64,000 nucleotides of DNA from Terriglobia bacterium (GCA_020073585.1 JAIQEV010000002.1:1-64000); one strand, 5' to 3'; positions 1-8,794 are shown, counted from the first letter of the stretch. Notes: generated by a model from the letters alone, not told the origin. Program-made: numbers and translations.

Positions 1-273
1 CAGTCGGTCACCGCAGGCGTGTTGTGGACAACGTTCGCCTTCGCAGGCACGCTCGGCCTGAACCGCTCCATGGCCGTGGAAAAAGATCGCGGCTGCATGG
101 ACGGCTTGCTCCTCGCGCCCGTGGATCGCGCCGCCATCTACTTTGGCAAAGCGATCAGCAATTTAGCCTTCATGCTCATCGTGGAAGCCATTGTCCTTCC
201 GGTGTACAGCATGTTGTATAACGTCAACCTCTTCAACCCAGGTCTGCTTGGCGTGATACTGCTCGGCTCCATC
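1..273 (+). pseudogene. ccmB: CcmB-like heme exporter subunit, fragment
   Basis: The frame is open from the first base and encodes about 91 residues of a CcmB-type cytochrome c maturation membrane protein, recognisable from ALNRSM-like and AVEKDRGC, LLAPVDRAAIYFGK and LIVEAIVLPVYS stretches. CcmB is normally about 220 residues and forms the membrane part of the heme-handling ABC transporter with CcmA and CcmC. The 5' end is cut by the window edge. Near base 273 the CcmB reading stops making sense and the frame runs into antisense folK, so the last membrane helices are missing. No ccmA or ccmC is visible. Whether the break is natural or an assembly join cannot be told from here. Confidence 0.75.
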
Positions 274-645
274 AAATCTCCGCAAATGCATGCGCGGGTG
301 CGGCACTTGCAGCTCCGGCTCGTTGATCGTCTCCTGCCCGTAGAGAAGAATGTCCAGATCGATCAACCGCGGCCCGCGCGCCACCGGCTTGCGGCTGCCC
401 ATCTCCGCTTCGATTCCGCGCAGCGCGTGCAGCAGTTCGAGCGGCGGCAGCTCCGTCTCCGCCTCCACCACGCAGTTCAGAAACCACGGCTGCTCGAGAA
501 AATCCACCGGCTCGGTCTCGTAGATCGCCGACGCCCGCAGCACGCGCACCCCGCGCTCCCCCAGCAAGGCCAGCGCCCGCGCAAGATTCTCCCCGCGCTC
601 CCCCACGTTCGACCCCAGCGACAGGTAGATTTCCTTCTTCCCCAT
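163..645 (-). CDS. folK: HPPK, 3'-truncated chimeric frame
   Basis: 6-hydroxymethyl-7,8-dihydropterin pyrophosphokinase transfers pyrophosphate from ATP to the pterin in folate synthesis. The N-terminal LSLGSNVGER, the central GPRLIDLDILLYG signature and the PHPRMHLRRF stretch are intact over about 124 residues. After that the frame reads through roughly 36 codons of antisense ccmB (bases 163-273) before a chance stop. The family is normally about 160 residues, and the real C-terminal 30-40 residues (the final strand and helix after HPRM) are gone. The ATG at 645 has only a weak AGG upstream. The product is probably not fully functional if the junction is real. Confidence 0.8.
   Translation of the reverse strand: MGKKEIYLSLGSNVGERGENLARALALLGERGVRVLRASAIYETEPVDFLEQPWFLNCVVEAETELPPLELLHALRGIEAEMGSRKPVARGPRLIDLDILLYGQETINEPELQVPHPRMHLRRFDGAEQYHAKQTWVEEVDVIQHAVHRKDNGFHDEHEG
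268..279. other. Tail-to-tail break between ccmB and folK
   Basis: The plus strand matches CcmB up to the VILLGS(I) codons ending about base 273. The minus strand matches FolK up to the RRF codons whose last base is about 274. Both genes lose their 3' ends at the same point with no spacer, marking a deletion, inversion or chimeric-contig breakpoint. Confidence 0.7.
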
Positions 646-766
646 GACCTAGCCCATTGTAGCCTCTGACCTTCGCTTTGCTTGTAAAGAACGTGATTGG
701 CTCAGGATGACGGTGTATGGTTAGTTGTCCAGGTATTCATGAGATCGCTGGCAGAAAGGGGGCTTG

Positions 767-1309
767 ATGAATTACTACTCCGCGAGAGAGCTGGCGGAAA
801 GTTTCCGCACCGTGCGCAAGAACACGATCCTCATTGCGCAGGACGTTCCGGAAGAGAAGTACGCCTTTCGGGCGTTTCCGGAGGCCCGCAGCGTGGGCGA
901 GCTGCTGGCCCATATCGCATTGGCCTGCGGCATGCAGTATCAGCTCCACGCTGTCGAACGCAGGTCTTCGTTTGAGGGATTCGATCTCGCGTCGTTCATC
1001 CAGCGTGCGAAGGCGGAGGAAAAGCAGGCGCGGAACAAGGGTCAGATTGTGGAGATGCTCCGCAGCTCCGGAGAGAAGTGGGCCGGATTTATCGAGGGGC
1101 TCAGCGAGACTTTCCTCGCGGAGCGGGTGCACATGCCTCCCGGCTCGGCGCCGCCATCCCGGAGCCGCTTCGAAATGATTCTTTCCGTCAAGGAACACGA
1201 AATGCACCACCGCGGACAGTTGATGCTGCTCGAGCGGCTGTTCGGCATCGTGCCGCATCTGACGCGCGAGATGCAGGCACGCATGGCTGCGGCCGGCATA
1301 AAGATCTAG
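767..1309 (+). CDS. DinB/DUF664 family metal-binding protein
   Basis: A protein of 180 residues with the four-helix DinB fold. Three histidines expected for the metal site are visible: one in GELLAHIA near residue 46 and two in KEHEMHHRGQ near residue 144. Family members include thiol-dependent S-transferases and many uncharacterised stress proteins; the substrate cannot be inferred here. An ATG at 767 is preceded by AAAGGGGG four bases away; an in-frame TTG lies directly before it. It stands alone, convergent with ruvB (20 bp between stops), without an operon partner. Confidence 0.8.
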   Translation: MNYYSARELAESFRTVRKNTILIAQDVPEEKYAFRAFPEARSVGELLAHIALACGMQYQLHAVERRSSFEGFDLASFIQRAKAEEKQARNKGQIVEMLRSSGEKWAGFIEGLSETFLAERVHMPPGSAPPSRSRFEMILSVKEHEMHHRGQLMLLERLFGIVPHLTREMQARMAAAGIKI

Positions 1310-1328
1310 CGCAGCGCTCGAAGAAGAC

Positions 1329-2384
1329 TCAAAACAGCCGCGGCTGGCGCTTCGGCAGCTCCCGCCCGAAATACTCGTACGCCCGCGCCGTGGCCACGCG
1401 CCCGCGCGGCGTGCGGTCGATCATCCCGATCTGCATCAGGTACGGCTCGTACATCTCCTCGATGGCATCCTCTTCCTCGCTGAGCGCCGCGGCCAGCGTG
1501 CCCACGCCCACGGGCCCGCCGCCATACTTATCGAGCAGCGCCAGCATCAGGTTGCGGTCCACCTCGTCCAGGCCGCTCGCGTCCACGCCCAGCATGCGCA
1601 GCGATTCCTGCGCCACTTCGCGCGTGATGCGTCCCGCGGCGCGCACCTCGGCAAAATCTCGCGCGCGGCGCAGCAGCCGGTTGGCCACCCGCGGCGTTCC
1701 CCGGCAGCGCCGCGCAATCTCTTCCGCGCCGCCCTCGTCCATCTCGATGTTCAGGATCTGCGCCGAGCGGTGCAGGATGATCAGCAGATCCTCCGGCTCG
1801 TAGAAATCCAGGCGGTGCACGATGCCGAAGCGCGAGCGCAGCGGCGCGGTGATCAGCCCCGCGCGCGTCGTAGCTCCGATCAGCGTGAAGTGGCCCAGCG
1901 GAAACGGATGAATCCGCGCCCCCGGCCCCTGCCCGATGATCAGGTCCACGCGAAAATCTTCCATCGCCGGGTAGAGCACTTCCTCGACGGCGGGCTGCAG
2001 GCGGTGAATCTCGTCCAGGAAGAAAACTTCCTTGCCCTCGAGCGAGGTGAGGATCGCCGTCAGGTCGCCCTTGCGCTCCAGCAGCGGCCCCGCGCTGGTC
2101 TTGATCGGCACGTTCAGCTCGTTGGCGATGATCTGCGCCAGCGTGGTCTTGCCCAGTCCCGGCGGGCCGTAGAGCAGCACGTGGTCCAGCGCCTCGCCGC
2201 GGCTGCGCGCCGCCTCGATGGCGATCTGGATGTTCTCCTTCACGCGCTTCTGCCCGATATATTCGGCGAGGCGCTTCGGGCGCACGCTCGCTTCGATGCG
2301 CGCGTCCTCGTCGTACGCCTGCCCCGAGACGATCCGCCCCGCCTCGCGCTGCGCCTGCAACCGTTTTGCTGTGCCGTCCGGCAT
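1329..2384 (-). CDS. ruvB: Holliday junction DNA helicase RuvB
   Basis: The hexameric AAA+ motor that, with RuvA, drives branch migration of Holliday junctions in the cytoplasm. At 351 residues it has the normal length. Walker [10 protein letters not shown] is at about residues 73-81, Walker B is FLDEIHRL, sensor 1 is GATTRAG, and the arginine-finger segment is LLRSRFGI. The C-terminal winged-helix domain ends with [15 protein letters not shown]. It lies 60 bp downstream of ruvA on the same strand, the usual ruvA-ruvB order; ruvC is not adjacent. Confidence 0.97.
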   Translation of the reverse strand: MPDGTAKRLQAQREAGRIVSGQAYDEDARIEASVRPKRLAEYIGQKRVKENIQIAIEAARSRGEALDHVLLYGPPGLGKTTLAQIIANELNVPIKTSAGPLLERKGDLTAILTSLEGKEVFFLDEIHRLQPAVEEVLYPAMEDFRVDLIIGQGPGARIHPFPLGHFTLIGATTRAGLITAPLRSRFGIVHRLDFYEPEDLLIILHRSAQILNIEMDEGGAEEIARRCRGTPRVANRLLRRARDFAEVRAAGRITREVAQESLRMLGVDASGLDEVDRNLMLALLDKYGGGPVGVGTLAAALSEEEDAIEEMYEPYLMQIGMIDRTPRGRVATARAYEYFGRELPKRQPRLF

Positions 2385-2444
2385 TCTTCTTCTCTGTGTT
2401 TCCTCAGCGCTCTCCGCGTCCCTGCGTTATCTTCTTCCCTCGCC

Positions 2445-3065
2445 TTACGTTCCCCGCGCCGCGCGCCCCTTCGTCTGGCTCAGCCCCTGCAGCGCCGCGC
2501 GCAGCAGCTTCTCGAAATTCGCCGTTCCGGCCTCGCGCTTGGCCTCTTCCACGGCCTTTTCCGCCACCCGCCCTTCGTAGCCGAGGTTCACCAGCGCGGA
2601 AACCACGTCCGCCTCGGTCCCCGCGGGCGACGACGCCGCCGGCCTCTCCTGCTCGATGCTCACCGCTTCCAGCCGGTCCTTCAGCTCCACCACCATGCGC
2701 TCGGCCGTCTTGCGCCCCACGCCGGGAATCCGCGTCAGCCGCGCCAAATCCCCGGTGCGGATCGCCGGGATCAATTCCTCCACGCTCATCCCCGAGAGAA
2801 TCTTCAGCGCCAGCGACGGCCCCACGCCGGAGGCCGACAGCAGCATCTCAAAAAGGTGTTTTTCGCGCGAGGAAAGAAAGCCGTAGAGCGCCAGCGCGTC
2901 TTCGCGCACGTGCATGTGGATCAGCAGCGTCACTTCGGTGTGCAGTTCGCCGAGCGCGGCGTAAGTCGAAAGCGGCACGTGCACCAGATAGCCGACACCC
3001 CCGACATCCACCAACACCTGATTCGGGCGCTTGTCGGCAAGGCTACCGCGCAACTGGCCGATCAT
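2445..3065 (-). CDS. ruvA: Holliday junction-binding protein RuvA
   Basis: RuvA tetramers hold the four-way junction open and load RuvB. The 206-residue product has the N-terminal OB fold (MIGQLRGSL...VDVGGVGYLVHVP), two helix-hairpin-helix motifs (SGVGPSLALKILS and IPGVGRKTAERMVVEL) and the C-terminal RuvB-contact domain (ADVVSALVNLGYEG). It is the first gene of a ruvAB pair. Its upstream side meets a mobile-looking inverted repeat (3095-3583), which may have separated it from an ancestral upstream gene such as ruvC; that separation is inference. Confidence 0.97.
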   Translation of the reverse strand: MIGQLRGSLADKRPNQVLVDVGGVGYLVHVPLSTYAALGELHTEVTLLIHMHVREDALALYGFLSSREKHLFEMLLSASGVGPSLALKILSGMSVEELIPAIRTGDLARLTRIPGVGRKTAERMVVELKDRLEAVSIEQERPAASSPAGTEADVVSALVNLGYEGRVAEKAVEEAKREAGTANFEKLLRAALQGLSQTKGRAARGT

Positions 3066-3112
3066 CGCCAGCCAGTATTGCCGCTTTTTCTTCGCCTGTC
3101 AACGCGCCCCGC

Positions 3113-3184
3113 GGGCAAGAGATACGCACACCCTGTTTCTACCCACCTCTGGACGCGAATTTGAAGATTGGACTTGTCCGGTTA
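3113..3184 (+). repeat. Left inverted-repeat arm
   Basis: This arm pairs with 3501-3573 in inverted orientation. Differences are scattered single-base changes and small indels, so the two arms have drifted since they were created. Confidence 0.7.
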
Positions 3185-3261
3185 GCGCGTTTGCCAGGCA
3201 CTGGGTCCATTTCAAGCTGGGAAATAGCGACAACTAGCCGATGGAATTGTAGAATTCCGGG

Positions 3262-3483
3262 ATGCCAAGCGTATGGGTGAAATGGCGGCTATCGCCTTTT
3301 GAATATTCTGAAATAACTATCAACGACGTACTGGGTGAAGCAAGCCGCGCCTTGGATGAAGCTCCGTGCGAAGCACGAGGCGAAGTTCACAGTGGGAAGA
3401 CGTACATCGTAAACACAAAGCGAGGGTTGTACGTTCTTTGCCGTCGCTGTTGTAAGACGCTCGGCCTGCCAGTTCACGGCTAA
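3262..3483 (+). CDS. Small hypothetical protein inside the repeat element
   Basis: A 73-codon frame starting MPSVWVKWRL and ending in a cysteine-rich LCRRCCKTLGLPVHG tail. I do not recognise a family. There is no convincing ribosome-binding site. It lies wholly between the two inverted-repeat arms, so it may be element cargo or a chance frame. Its base composition is lower in GC than the flanking ruvA. Confidence 0.3.
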   Translation: MPSVWVKWRLSPFEYSEITINDVLGEASRALDEAPCEARGEVHSGKTYIVNTKRGLYVLCRRCCKTLGLPVHG

Positions 3484-3500
3484 CTCCTGATTAGCCGGGT

Positions 3501-3573
3501 TACCGGACAAGTACCATCTTCAAATTCGCATCCAGGGGTGGGGTAGAAACAAGGGGGTGCGTACCTCTTACCC
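3501..3573 (-). repeat. Right inverted-repeat arm
   Basis: Inverted partner of 3113-3184. The sequence TGTCAACGCG directly outside it also occurs outside the left arm in the same orientation. Confidence 0.7.
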
Positions 3574-3609
3574 TGTCAACGCGAGGCGCATCCGAGCGGT
3601 TGGCGGCAA

Positions 3610-4191
3610 CTAGCGGCCGAAGCGGCCCAGCAGTTCGCCCTGCGCTAGGATGTGGCCCTGCATGGCCTTCTCCACGGCGGCTTTGGTGGCGCCGGATTTC
3701 AGCGCCAGCTTGGCGTCCAGCGCGTAGAGCTTGAAAAAGTAGCGGTGGGGCTTTCCCGGCGGGGGGCACGGGCCGCCGTAGCCGGTCTTGCCGAAATCGT
3801 TGCGGCCTTGCCGCGCGCCGCTGGCGAGTTCGGGCTGCTTCTCGACGCCGGGCTCCAGCGCGCGCGCATTCCCCGGCAGATCGAAGAGCACCCAGTGCAC
3901 CCAGGTGCCTCCCGGGGCGTCGGGATCGTCGGCGATGAGCGCGAAGCTGCGCGTGCCCGCGGGCGGCGCGCTCCATTCGAGCGGCGGCGAGACGTCCGCG
4001 CCGCTGCACGTAAATTTCGGGGGAATTTTTTCGCCGGAAGCGAACGCGCTGCTGGAGAGCGTCAGCTTCGCGGCAGAGGCAGGTTTCGGAGAGCCCGGCA
4101 TGCAAGCACCTCCTGCGCAAACCACGAGCGCCGCGCACGCCGCGGCCAGCCAAACCCGGCGGAAGCATGCGCCGTGCTTTCCCCGGCCCAT
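3610..4191 (-). CDS. YbhB/YbcL (PEBP) family lipoprotein
   Basis: Phosphatidylethanolamine-binding-protein fold, bacterial YbhB/YbcL branch, 193 residues. The anion-binding signatures are present: [20 protein letters not shown] (conserved region 1) and [22 protein letters not shown] (conserved region 2). The N-terminus is a hydrophobic export signal ending AGGAC, a plausible though non-canonical lipobox, so the protein is probably membrane-anchored on the periplasmic side. The family function in bacteria is poorly defined. It sits alone between the repeat element and the molybdo-subunit gene. Confidence 0.85.
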   Translation of the reverse strand: MGRGKHGACFRRVWLAAACAALVVCAGGACMPGSPKPASAAKLTLSSSAFASGEKIPPKFTCSGADVSPPLEWSAPPAGTRSFALIADDPDAPGGTWVHWVLFDLPGNARALEPGVEKQPELASGARQGRNDFGKTGYGGPCPPPGKPHRYFFKLYALDAKLALKSGATKAAVEKAMQGHILAQGELLGRFGR

Positions 4192-4223
4192 TGCCGATGG
4201 CTCCCGCTGAGCGCGAACGGCGC

Positions 4224-6485
4224 TCAGGCCAGTTGCGCGCGGGTGAGCGGCAGCTCGCGGATGCGCTTGCCCGTCGCGGCGAAAATCGCGTTGTACAGCG
4301 CCGGCGCGAACGGCGGCACGCCCGGCTCGCCGATGCCCGCGGGCGGCGCGTCGTTCTCCACGATGTGCACGTGCGTCTCGCGCGGCGCCTCGCTGATGCG
4401 CGCCACCGGATAGTCGCCGAAGTTGGACTGGTCGATCACGCCGTTGGTCGCCGTGATCTCCCCGTTGCGCGCCAGGCTGGTCGCGAATACCGCCGCGCCT
4501 TCGAACTGCTGCCGCACCATCTCCGGGTTGACCACCAGCCCCGCGTCCACCGCGCTGTCCACGCGGTGAATGATCACCTTGCCGCCGCTGGTCACTTCCG
4601 CGTGAATCACGGTGGCCACGTAAGTCAGGAAGCTGCGGTGCACCGCCAGGCCCATCCCGTGGCCCTTGGGCAGCTTCTTCCCCCAGCCGGCCTTCTCCGC
4701 GGCCAGTTCCAGCACGTGCCGCATCCGCCCGATGTCGATCGGGTAGGCCTTGTAGTCGGCGGCCTGATTCGGATAGTCGTCCGGGAGCTCCTTGCGGTCC
4801 ATGATGCGCGCCGGTCCCAGCAGCGCGAGCACGTATGCCAGCGGATCCTGGCCCGCGGCGTGCGCCAGCTCATCCACAAAAGAATGAATCGCGAAGGCGT
4901 GATAGACGTGGGCCACCGAGCGCAGCCAGCCGATGCGCACGTGCGCCAGCGCGGCCCCGTTCTCCACGCGGTGGTTCGCCAACGCAAACGGCACGTCGGT
5001 GAAGCCCAGGCTCATCTCGAAGGGCTCGCTGTTCACCGCGCCGGGCACAAACGTGGAATTGATCGGCGGAAAGACCGTCCGCTGCAGCCAGGCCTCCGGC
5101 TTGCCGTCGCTGCCCAGCGTGGCCTTCATGTACATGGCCGCGACCGAATGATAGGAGTCGAACTTGATGTCGTCCTCGCGGCTCCACACCACTTTCACCG
5201 GCCGCCCGGCCTTCTTGGAGAGCACCGCGGCTTCCACGGCGAAGTCCGGGAACGATTTCCGCCCGAAGGCTCCGCCCAGCAGCGTGACGTGGCAGGTCAC
5301 GTCTTCCTTCTTCAGGCCCAGGGTTCCGGCAATCGCTTCCTGCACCCCCTGCGGATTCTGCGTGCAGGCCCATACCGCGACCTTGCCGTCGCGGTACTCC
5401 GCCACCGCGGCCGGCGGCTCCATCGGCGCGTGCGCGAGCAGCGGCGCGTAGTATTCCGCCTCGACAACTTTTCCGCCCTTCGCAAAGGCCGCATCCACGT
5501 CGCCGATGTTCCGGAAAACCTTGCCGGGTTTCTTGGCCGTTTCCAGCAGCTCCTTCTTATACGCTTCGGAATTGAATACGCTGTGCGCCCCGTGCTCCCA
5601 CTCGATCTTCAGCTTCTTCCGCCCCTGGAAGGCAGCCCAGGTGCTGTCCGCCAGGACGGCCACGCCGCCGAGCGCCTGGAAACCGTGCGGCGGCTTGAAC
5701 GGATCGATCGCCAGCGTCTGCTTCACGCCCGCGACGCGCAGCGTTTCCTGGTCGTCCAGCGATTTGACCTTGCCGCCGAGCACCGGCGGATGCGCGACCG
5801 CGGCGTAGAGCATGCCTGCGATGCGCGCGTCCTGCCCGTAGATGGCCTTCCCGGACACGAGATCCGCGATGTCGTAGCTCTTGGCTTCTTTGCCGATGTA
5901 GCGCCACGCGCTCTTCGGCTTGAACTGCAGCTCTTCCTTCTTGGGCACCGGCAGCTTGGCTGCCGCGGCGGCCAGCTCGCCGTAGCCCAGCTTCTTTCCG
6001 CTCGCCGCGTGCACCACTGCATGCAGCTCGGCCTTGCATTCCTTCTCCGGCAGATTCCATTTCTGCGCCGCCGCGCGCACCAGCATCAGCCGCGCCGTCG
6101 CGCCCGCCTGGCGCATCGGCTCATAGAAATCGCGCACCGAGTGCGACCCGTCCGTATCCTGCGAACCGTATTTCTCGTCGCCGATCGCCTGCTCCAGCTT
6201 CACGCGCTTCCAGTCCGCTTCCAGCTCGTCCGCGAGCACCCGCGGCAGCGCCGTCTTGCTGCCGTTGCCCATCTCCGAGCGGTGCGCGATGATGTGCACC
6301 GTTCCGTCGCTCTCGATCGCCAGATAGACGCCGGACTGAAACGCTGCGCCGCTCAGCGCATCGCCCCCGGCGGTTGCCGCCGCCACCAGCGTTTCCGGAA
6401 AGACTTGCACGCTCAGCACAAAAGCTCCCGCCGAGAGCATCCCCTGCAGGAATCCGCGCCGGCTGACGTTTGCGATCTCTTTCAT
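4224..6485 (-). CDS. IorB-like molybdopterin-binding subunit
   Basis: Large subunit of a xanthine-oxidase-family hydroxylase, closest in style to isoquinoline 1-oxidoreductase beta (aldehyde-dehydrogenase-like proteins with two half-domains), 753 residues. A twin-arginine signal ([18 protein letters not shown]) implies Sec-independent export of the folded cofactor-loaded enzyme. Mo-cofactor loops [12 protein letters not shown] and [13 protein letters not shown] are seen; the Glu of GEPGVPP is the expected catalytic base. GGAAGGAA lies four bases before the ATG. The [2Fe-2S] alpha subunit that normally precedes this gene is not adjacent; an ankyrin gene lies upstream instead. Confidence 0.88.
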   Translation of the reverse strand: MKEIANVSRRGFLQGMLSAGAFVLSVQVFPETLVAAATAGGDALSGAAFQSGVYLAIESDGTVHIIAHRSEMGNGSKTALPRVLADELEADWKRVKLEQAIGDEKYGSQDTDGSHSVRDFYEPMRQAGATARLMLVRAAAQKWNLPEKECKAELHAVVHAASGKKLGYGELAAAAAKLPVPKKEELQFKPKSAWRYIGKEAKSYDIADLVSGKAIYGQDARIAGMLYAAVAHPPVLGGKVKSLDDQETLRVAGVKQTLAIDPFKPPHGFQALGGVAVLADSTWAAFQGRKKLKIEWEHGAHSVFNSEAYKKELLETAKKPGKVFRNIGDVDAAFAKGGKVVEAEYYAPLLAHAPMEPPAAVAEYRDGKVAVWACTQNPQGVQEAIAGTLGLKKEDVTCHVTLLGGAFGRKSFPDFAVEAAVLSKKAGRPVKVVWSREDDIKFDSYHSVAAMYMKATLGSDGKPEAWLQRTVFPPINSTFVPGAVNSEPFEMSLGFTDVPFALANHRVENGAALAHVRIGWLRSVAHVYHAFAIHSFVDELAHAAGQDPLAYVLALLGPARIMDRKELPDDYPNQAADYKAYPIDIGRMRHVLELAAEKAGWGKKLPKGHGMGLAVHRSFLTYVATVIHAEVTSGGKVIIHRVDSAVDAGLVVNPEMVRQQFEGAAVFATSLARNGEITATNGVIDQSNFGDYPVARISEAPRETHVHIVENDAPPAGIGEPGVPPFAPALYNAIFAATGKRIRELPLTRAQLA

Positions 6486-6633
6486 GAAGTTCCTTCCGTC
6501 GCGACCCGGGCCTCTTGACTGCCCTCATCCTGCTTCGGGTGCGGAGCGACACGCATTTTCTCTCCCCCGCCGCGCCAACGCAAGCGCGGGAAGCCGCCAG
6601 GCGGCGAGAAAATCCAAAGAAACCGCCGGGCGC

Positions 6634-7302
6634 TCACGCCGAAGCCGCCCGCCCGCGCAGAAATTCCGCCACGTGCTGGTGTCCGCGGGCTTCGGCGAGG
6701 CTCAGCGCGGTCTGGCCATCGTTGGTGCGCGCGTGCAAATTGGCGCCGTGCTCCAGCAGCAGCTTCACAATTTCGAGGTGCCCGTTGGCCGCCGCGGCGT
6801 GCAGCGGCAAATAACCCGGGCCGTAGCGGTAATTCGCGTCGGCTCCTTTCGCGAGGAGCAAAGCGGCGATTTCTTTGTGGCCGCTGGCCACGGCGCCGGT
6901 GAGCGCGGTGTAGCCCGTGCCATTCGTCGCCGCCGCATTTACGTCCGCGCCATTGGCGATAAGATATTCCATGATCGCGCGGTGCCCGAAAACCGCCGCC
7001 AGCGCGCACACCGGAAAGCCGTCCGGCGAATAGCTGGCCGCCAGCCCGGGATTCCCTTCCACCAGTTCCACCACGCGCGCGAGGCGGCCCGCCGCCGCAG
7101 CTTCGTGCAGCTCCAGCACAACGCCGCGCGCCAGCAGCAGGTCGCGGATCGCCGTCCTTCCACTGTAGATCGCCGCAAGGATGGCCGATTGACTGCGCTC
7201 ATTTACCGCGGCGGCGAGGGAGGGCTCGGCGTCGAGCAGGGCCTGCACGGCGGTTTCGTCGCCCGCCTGAATGGCCTGGAAGAAAGAAACGGAAGTTTTC
7301 AT
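6634..7302 (-). CDS. Ankyrin-repeat protein
   Basis: 222 residues built of about five to six ankyrin repeats, with clear copies TALTGAVASGHKEIAALLLAKGADANYR, LPLHAAAANGHLEIVKLLLEHGANLHA and TALSLAEARGHQHVAEFLRG near the C-terminus. No signal peptide or catalytic domain is seen; the likely role is protein-protein binding in the cytoplasm. The ATG at 7302 is chosen over that at 7308 because GGAGGG (7309-7314) sits six bases before 7302 but directly abuts 7308. Partner unknown. Confidence 0.88.
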   Translation of the reverse strand: MKTSVSFFQAIQAGDETAVQALLDAEPSLAAAVNERSQSAILAAIYSGRTAIRDLLLARGVVLELHEAAAAGRLARVVELVEGNPGLAASYSPDGFPVCALAAVFGHRAIMEYLIANGADVNAAATNGTGYTALTGAVASGHKEIAALLLAKGADANYRYGPGYLPLHAAAANGHLEIVKLLLEHGANLHARTNDGQTALSLAEARGHQHVAEFLRGRAASA

Positions 7303-7344
7303 GGCCATCCCTCCGCGGCGCCGCGAAGCGCGGGAAGAGGAAAC

Positions 7345-8157
7345 TCAGCGGCGGGAGCGGTCTTTGCGCACGGCTTCGTCAATCAGCGCTTCGAGCTCTT
7401 TGGGAGTGAACGTGATGCGCTCGCCCTCGCCGGATTCGGCGACTTCGGCGGTGACGGGGAGTTCGGGACTGGCGCCCGGCGGGGGCGTGCAGCCGTAGCG
7501 CGAGCGCGCGGCAATCAGCTTGGCCACTTCGCGCCCGGAAAGCAGCTTGGAGCTGCCCAGCAGGCCGGAGACCAGGGCGATCTTGGCGAACTGCTCGACG
7601 GTTTCCATGCGGTAAAAGGCGGTGAGCAGTTCCGGGCCGACGGTCACTACGCCGTGATTGGCCAGGAGAATGGCGTCGTAGTGCGGAACGTAGGGCTCGA
7701 GTGTGGCGCTGAGCTCGGGAGTGCCCGGCGTGCCATAGCGCGCCAGGGGCACCTGCCCGAGGCCGATCACCACTTCGGGAAGCAGCGCCTGATCCAGGGC
7801 GCGGCCGGCGGCGGCGAAACCCGTGGCCGTCGGGGGATGCGCGTGGCAGATGGCCAGCACATCCGGGCGCAAGCGGTAGATGAGCAGATGCATGCCCAGC
7901 TCGGAAGAGACTTTGCGCGCGCCGCCGAGCTGCCGCCCCTCGAGATCGGTGATGACCAGATCGCCGGGAGTGAGCAGGCTCTTGTTCATGCCGGTCGGGG
8001 TGGTCAGGATGCGCTTGCCGTCGAGGCGCACGGAGAGGTTGCCTTCGCACGCCACGATGAAGCCGCGCTCGTACATCCAGCGACCGGTCAGGCAGATGTC
8101 TTGACGGTGCTGCTCTTCCGTCTTGGGCTGGCGTTGCGAAGAGGACTCCGGAAACAT
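7345..8157 (-). CDS. Class II aldolase/adducin family protein
   Basis: Zinc-dependent class II sugar-phosphate aldolase or epimerase of the FucA/AraD fold, 270 residues. The catalytic Glu (SSELGMH) and zinc ligands (CHAHPPTA and NHGVV) are present, so it should bind metal. The substrate is probably an L-fuculose- or ribulose-phosphate-like sugar, but no kinase or isomerase is nearby to fix it. The start at 8157 has AAAGGTG seven bases upstream; the frame stays open for another 520 bases without family similarity. A long C-terminal tail (after TPPPGASPELP) is not part of the core fold. A palindromic repeat lies just upstream, in the probable leader. Confidence 0.85.
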   Translation of the reverse strand: MFPESSSQRQPKTEEQHRQDICLTGRWMYERGFIVACEGNLSVRLDGKRILTTPTGMNKSLLTPGDLVITDLEGRQLGGARKVSSELGMHLLIYRLRPDVLAICHAHPPTATGFAAAGRALDQALLPEVVIGLGQVPLARYGTPGTPELSATLEPYVPHYDAILLANHGVVTVGPELLTAFYRMETVEQFAKIALVSGLLGSSKLLSGREVAKLIAARSRYGCTPPPGASPELPVTAEVAESGEGERITFTPKELEALIDEAVRKDRSRR

Positions 8158-8177
8158 GTCGCGCACCTTTATTTCTG

Positions 8178-8194
8178 TGACCGCGAAGCGGTCA
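8178..8194. repeat. Dispersed palindrome, copy 1
   Basis: TGACCGC-GAA-GCGGTCA, a perfect 7-bp inverted repeat with a 3-bp loop, about 20 bp upstream of the aldolase start. Related copies occur at 17250, 17664-17752 (four tandem copies) and 18455. Confidence 0.75.
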
Positions 8195-8518
8195 ACTCGC
8201 AAGCGCAGGGAATGAGGCCTGCGCCGAATTTCGACCTTTCGGCTCGACCCATCACGGAGTAGGGACATGCTCCGCGGTCCAGGGACCCCCCGGCACACAC
8301 CTCGCTTGGAGCGAAGATTACACATTTCCGGCCCCTCGCGCCAGTACCAACCTTGGCGGGACCTTGGTCCTGTGAGGAAGGGCCGGCTTGCGGGTTTTTG
8401 CGGAAAGTGGCGCTGGTCCGCGGAGACGGGCAGCCAGGCGTAAAGTGCTAAGAGGGATTCTGCAAGGGCCAACGGGTGGGAAGTAAACATAACGCCACCG
8501 CCCCCGGGGTTTTTCTGT

Positions 8519-8608
8519 AAGTGTGGATTACAAAAGACTTTAAGTTCAGCGATTTTGGAAGTGTGGATTCCAAAGGGGTTGCGGGCGGATTTTGCGGAAG
8601 TGTGGATT
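8519..8608 (+). repeat. Three-copy 39-40 bp periodic motif
   Basis: AAGTGTGGATT occurs at 8519, 8559 and 8598, each followed by a short A- and G-rich tract. The intervening sequence is only partly conserved. It may be a cluster of protein-binding sites upstream of the aldolase gene or a decayed tandem repeat. It lacks the long identical repeats needed for a CRISPR. Confidence 0.5.
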
Positions 8609-8794
8609 GTAAAAGGGTTAGCGGGCGAGGGGTGCGGCGGGCGGAGTGGCTGCTGCGTACTCACGGCACATGTTAGCACAGTAGTACATGCGGTTCAAGG
8701 AGTTATTGGGAGGAATTGGCGGGGGGTCGGGGGAGGCGGCGGATTCGAATGAGGTTGTGCGCGGCATTGCCAGGCGCAGGAAGAAACCGCGTAG

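Larger units (their letters stand above)
3095..3583. mobile_element. MITE-like element with long inverted repeats
   Basis: Two arms of about 72 bp (3113-3184 and 3501-3573) are inverted copies of each other at roughly 85% identity by eye, including a shared GCGAATTTGAAGAT core. The arms are bracketed by a 12-bp direct repeat CCTGTCAACGCG (3095-3106 and 3572-3583) that looks like a target-site duplication. On the left, six extra bases separate the direct repeat from the arm. Between the arms are about 315 bp with one 73-codon open frame and no transposase. The structure suggests a non-autonomous transposable element inserted upstream of ruvA. Confidence 0.55.
8158..8794. other. Non-coding stretch between aldolase and helicase genes
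   Basis: I see no convincing gene. The stretch contains a palindromic repeat (8178-8194) and three copies of an 11-bp motif at 39-40 bp spacing (8519-8608). It is the likely promoter region of the aldolase and the 3' flank of the helicase gene. Confidence 0.6.

Noticed and set aside
3500-4168. A 222-codon minus-strand frame overlapping the PEBP gene and ending in STPPLDANLKMVLVR
   Set aside because: The tail is simply the translated right inverted-repeat arm; the overlapping PEBP frame has the family motifs.
4167-6518. A 783-codon plus-strand frame antisense to the IorB-like gene
   Set aside because: It is an Arg/His-rich shadow frame typical of high-GC coding DNA; it matches no family, while the minus strand gives a full-length recognisable enzyme.
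8519-8608. Possible short CRISPR with 39-40 bp period
   Set aside because: Only about 11 bp is conserved per unit and no cas gene is present.
7345-8679. A 444-residue version of the class II aldolase using the full open frame
   Set aside because: The extra N-terminal 174 residues are translations of the periodic repeats and palindrome; the ATG at 8157 has a ribosome-binding site and matches the family start.
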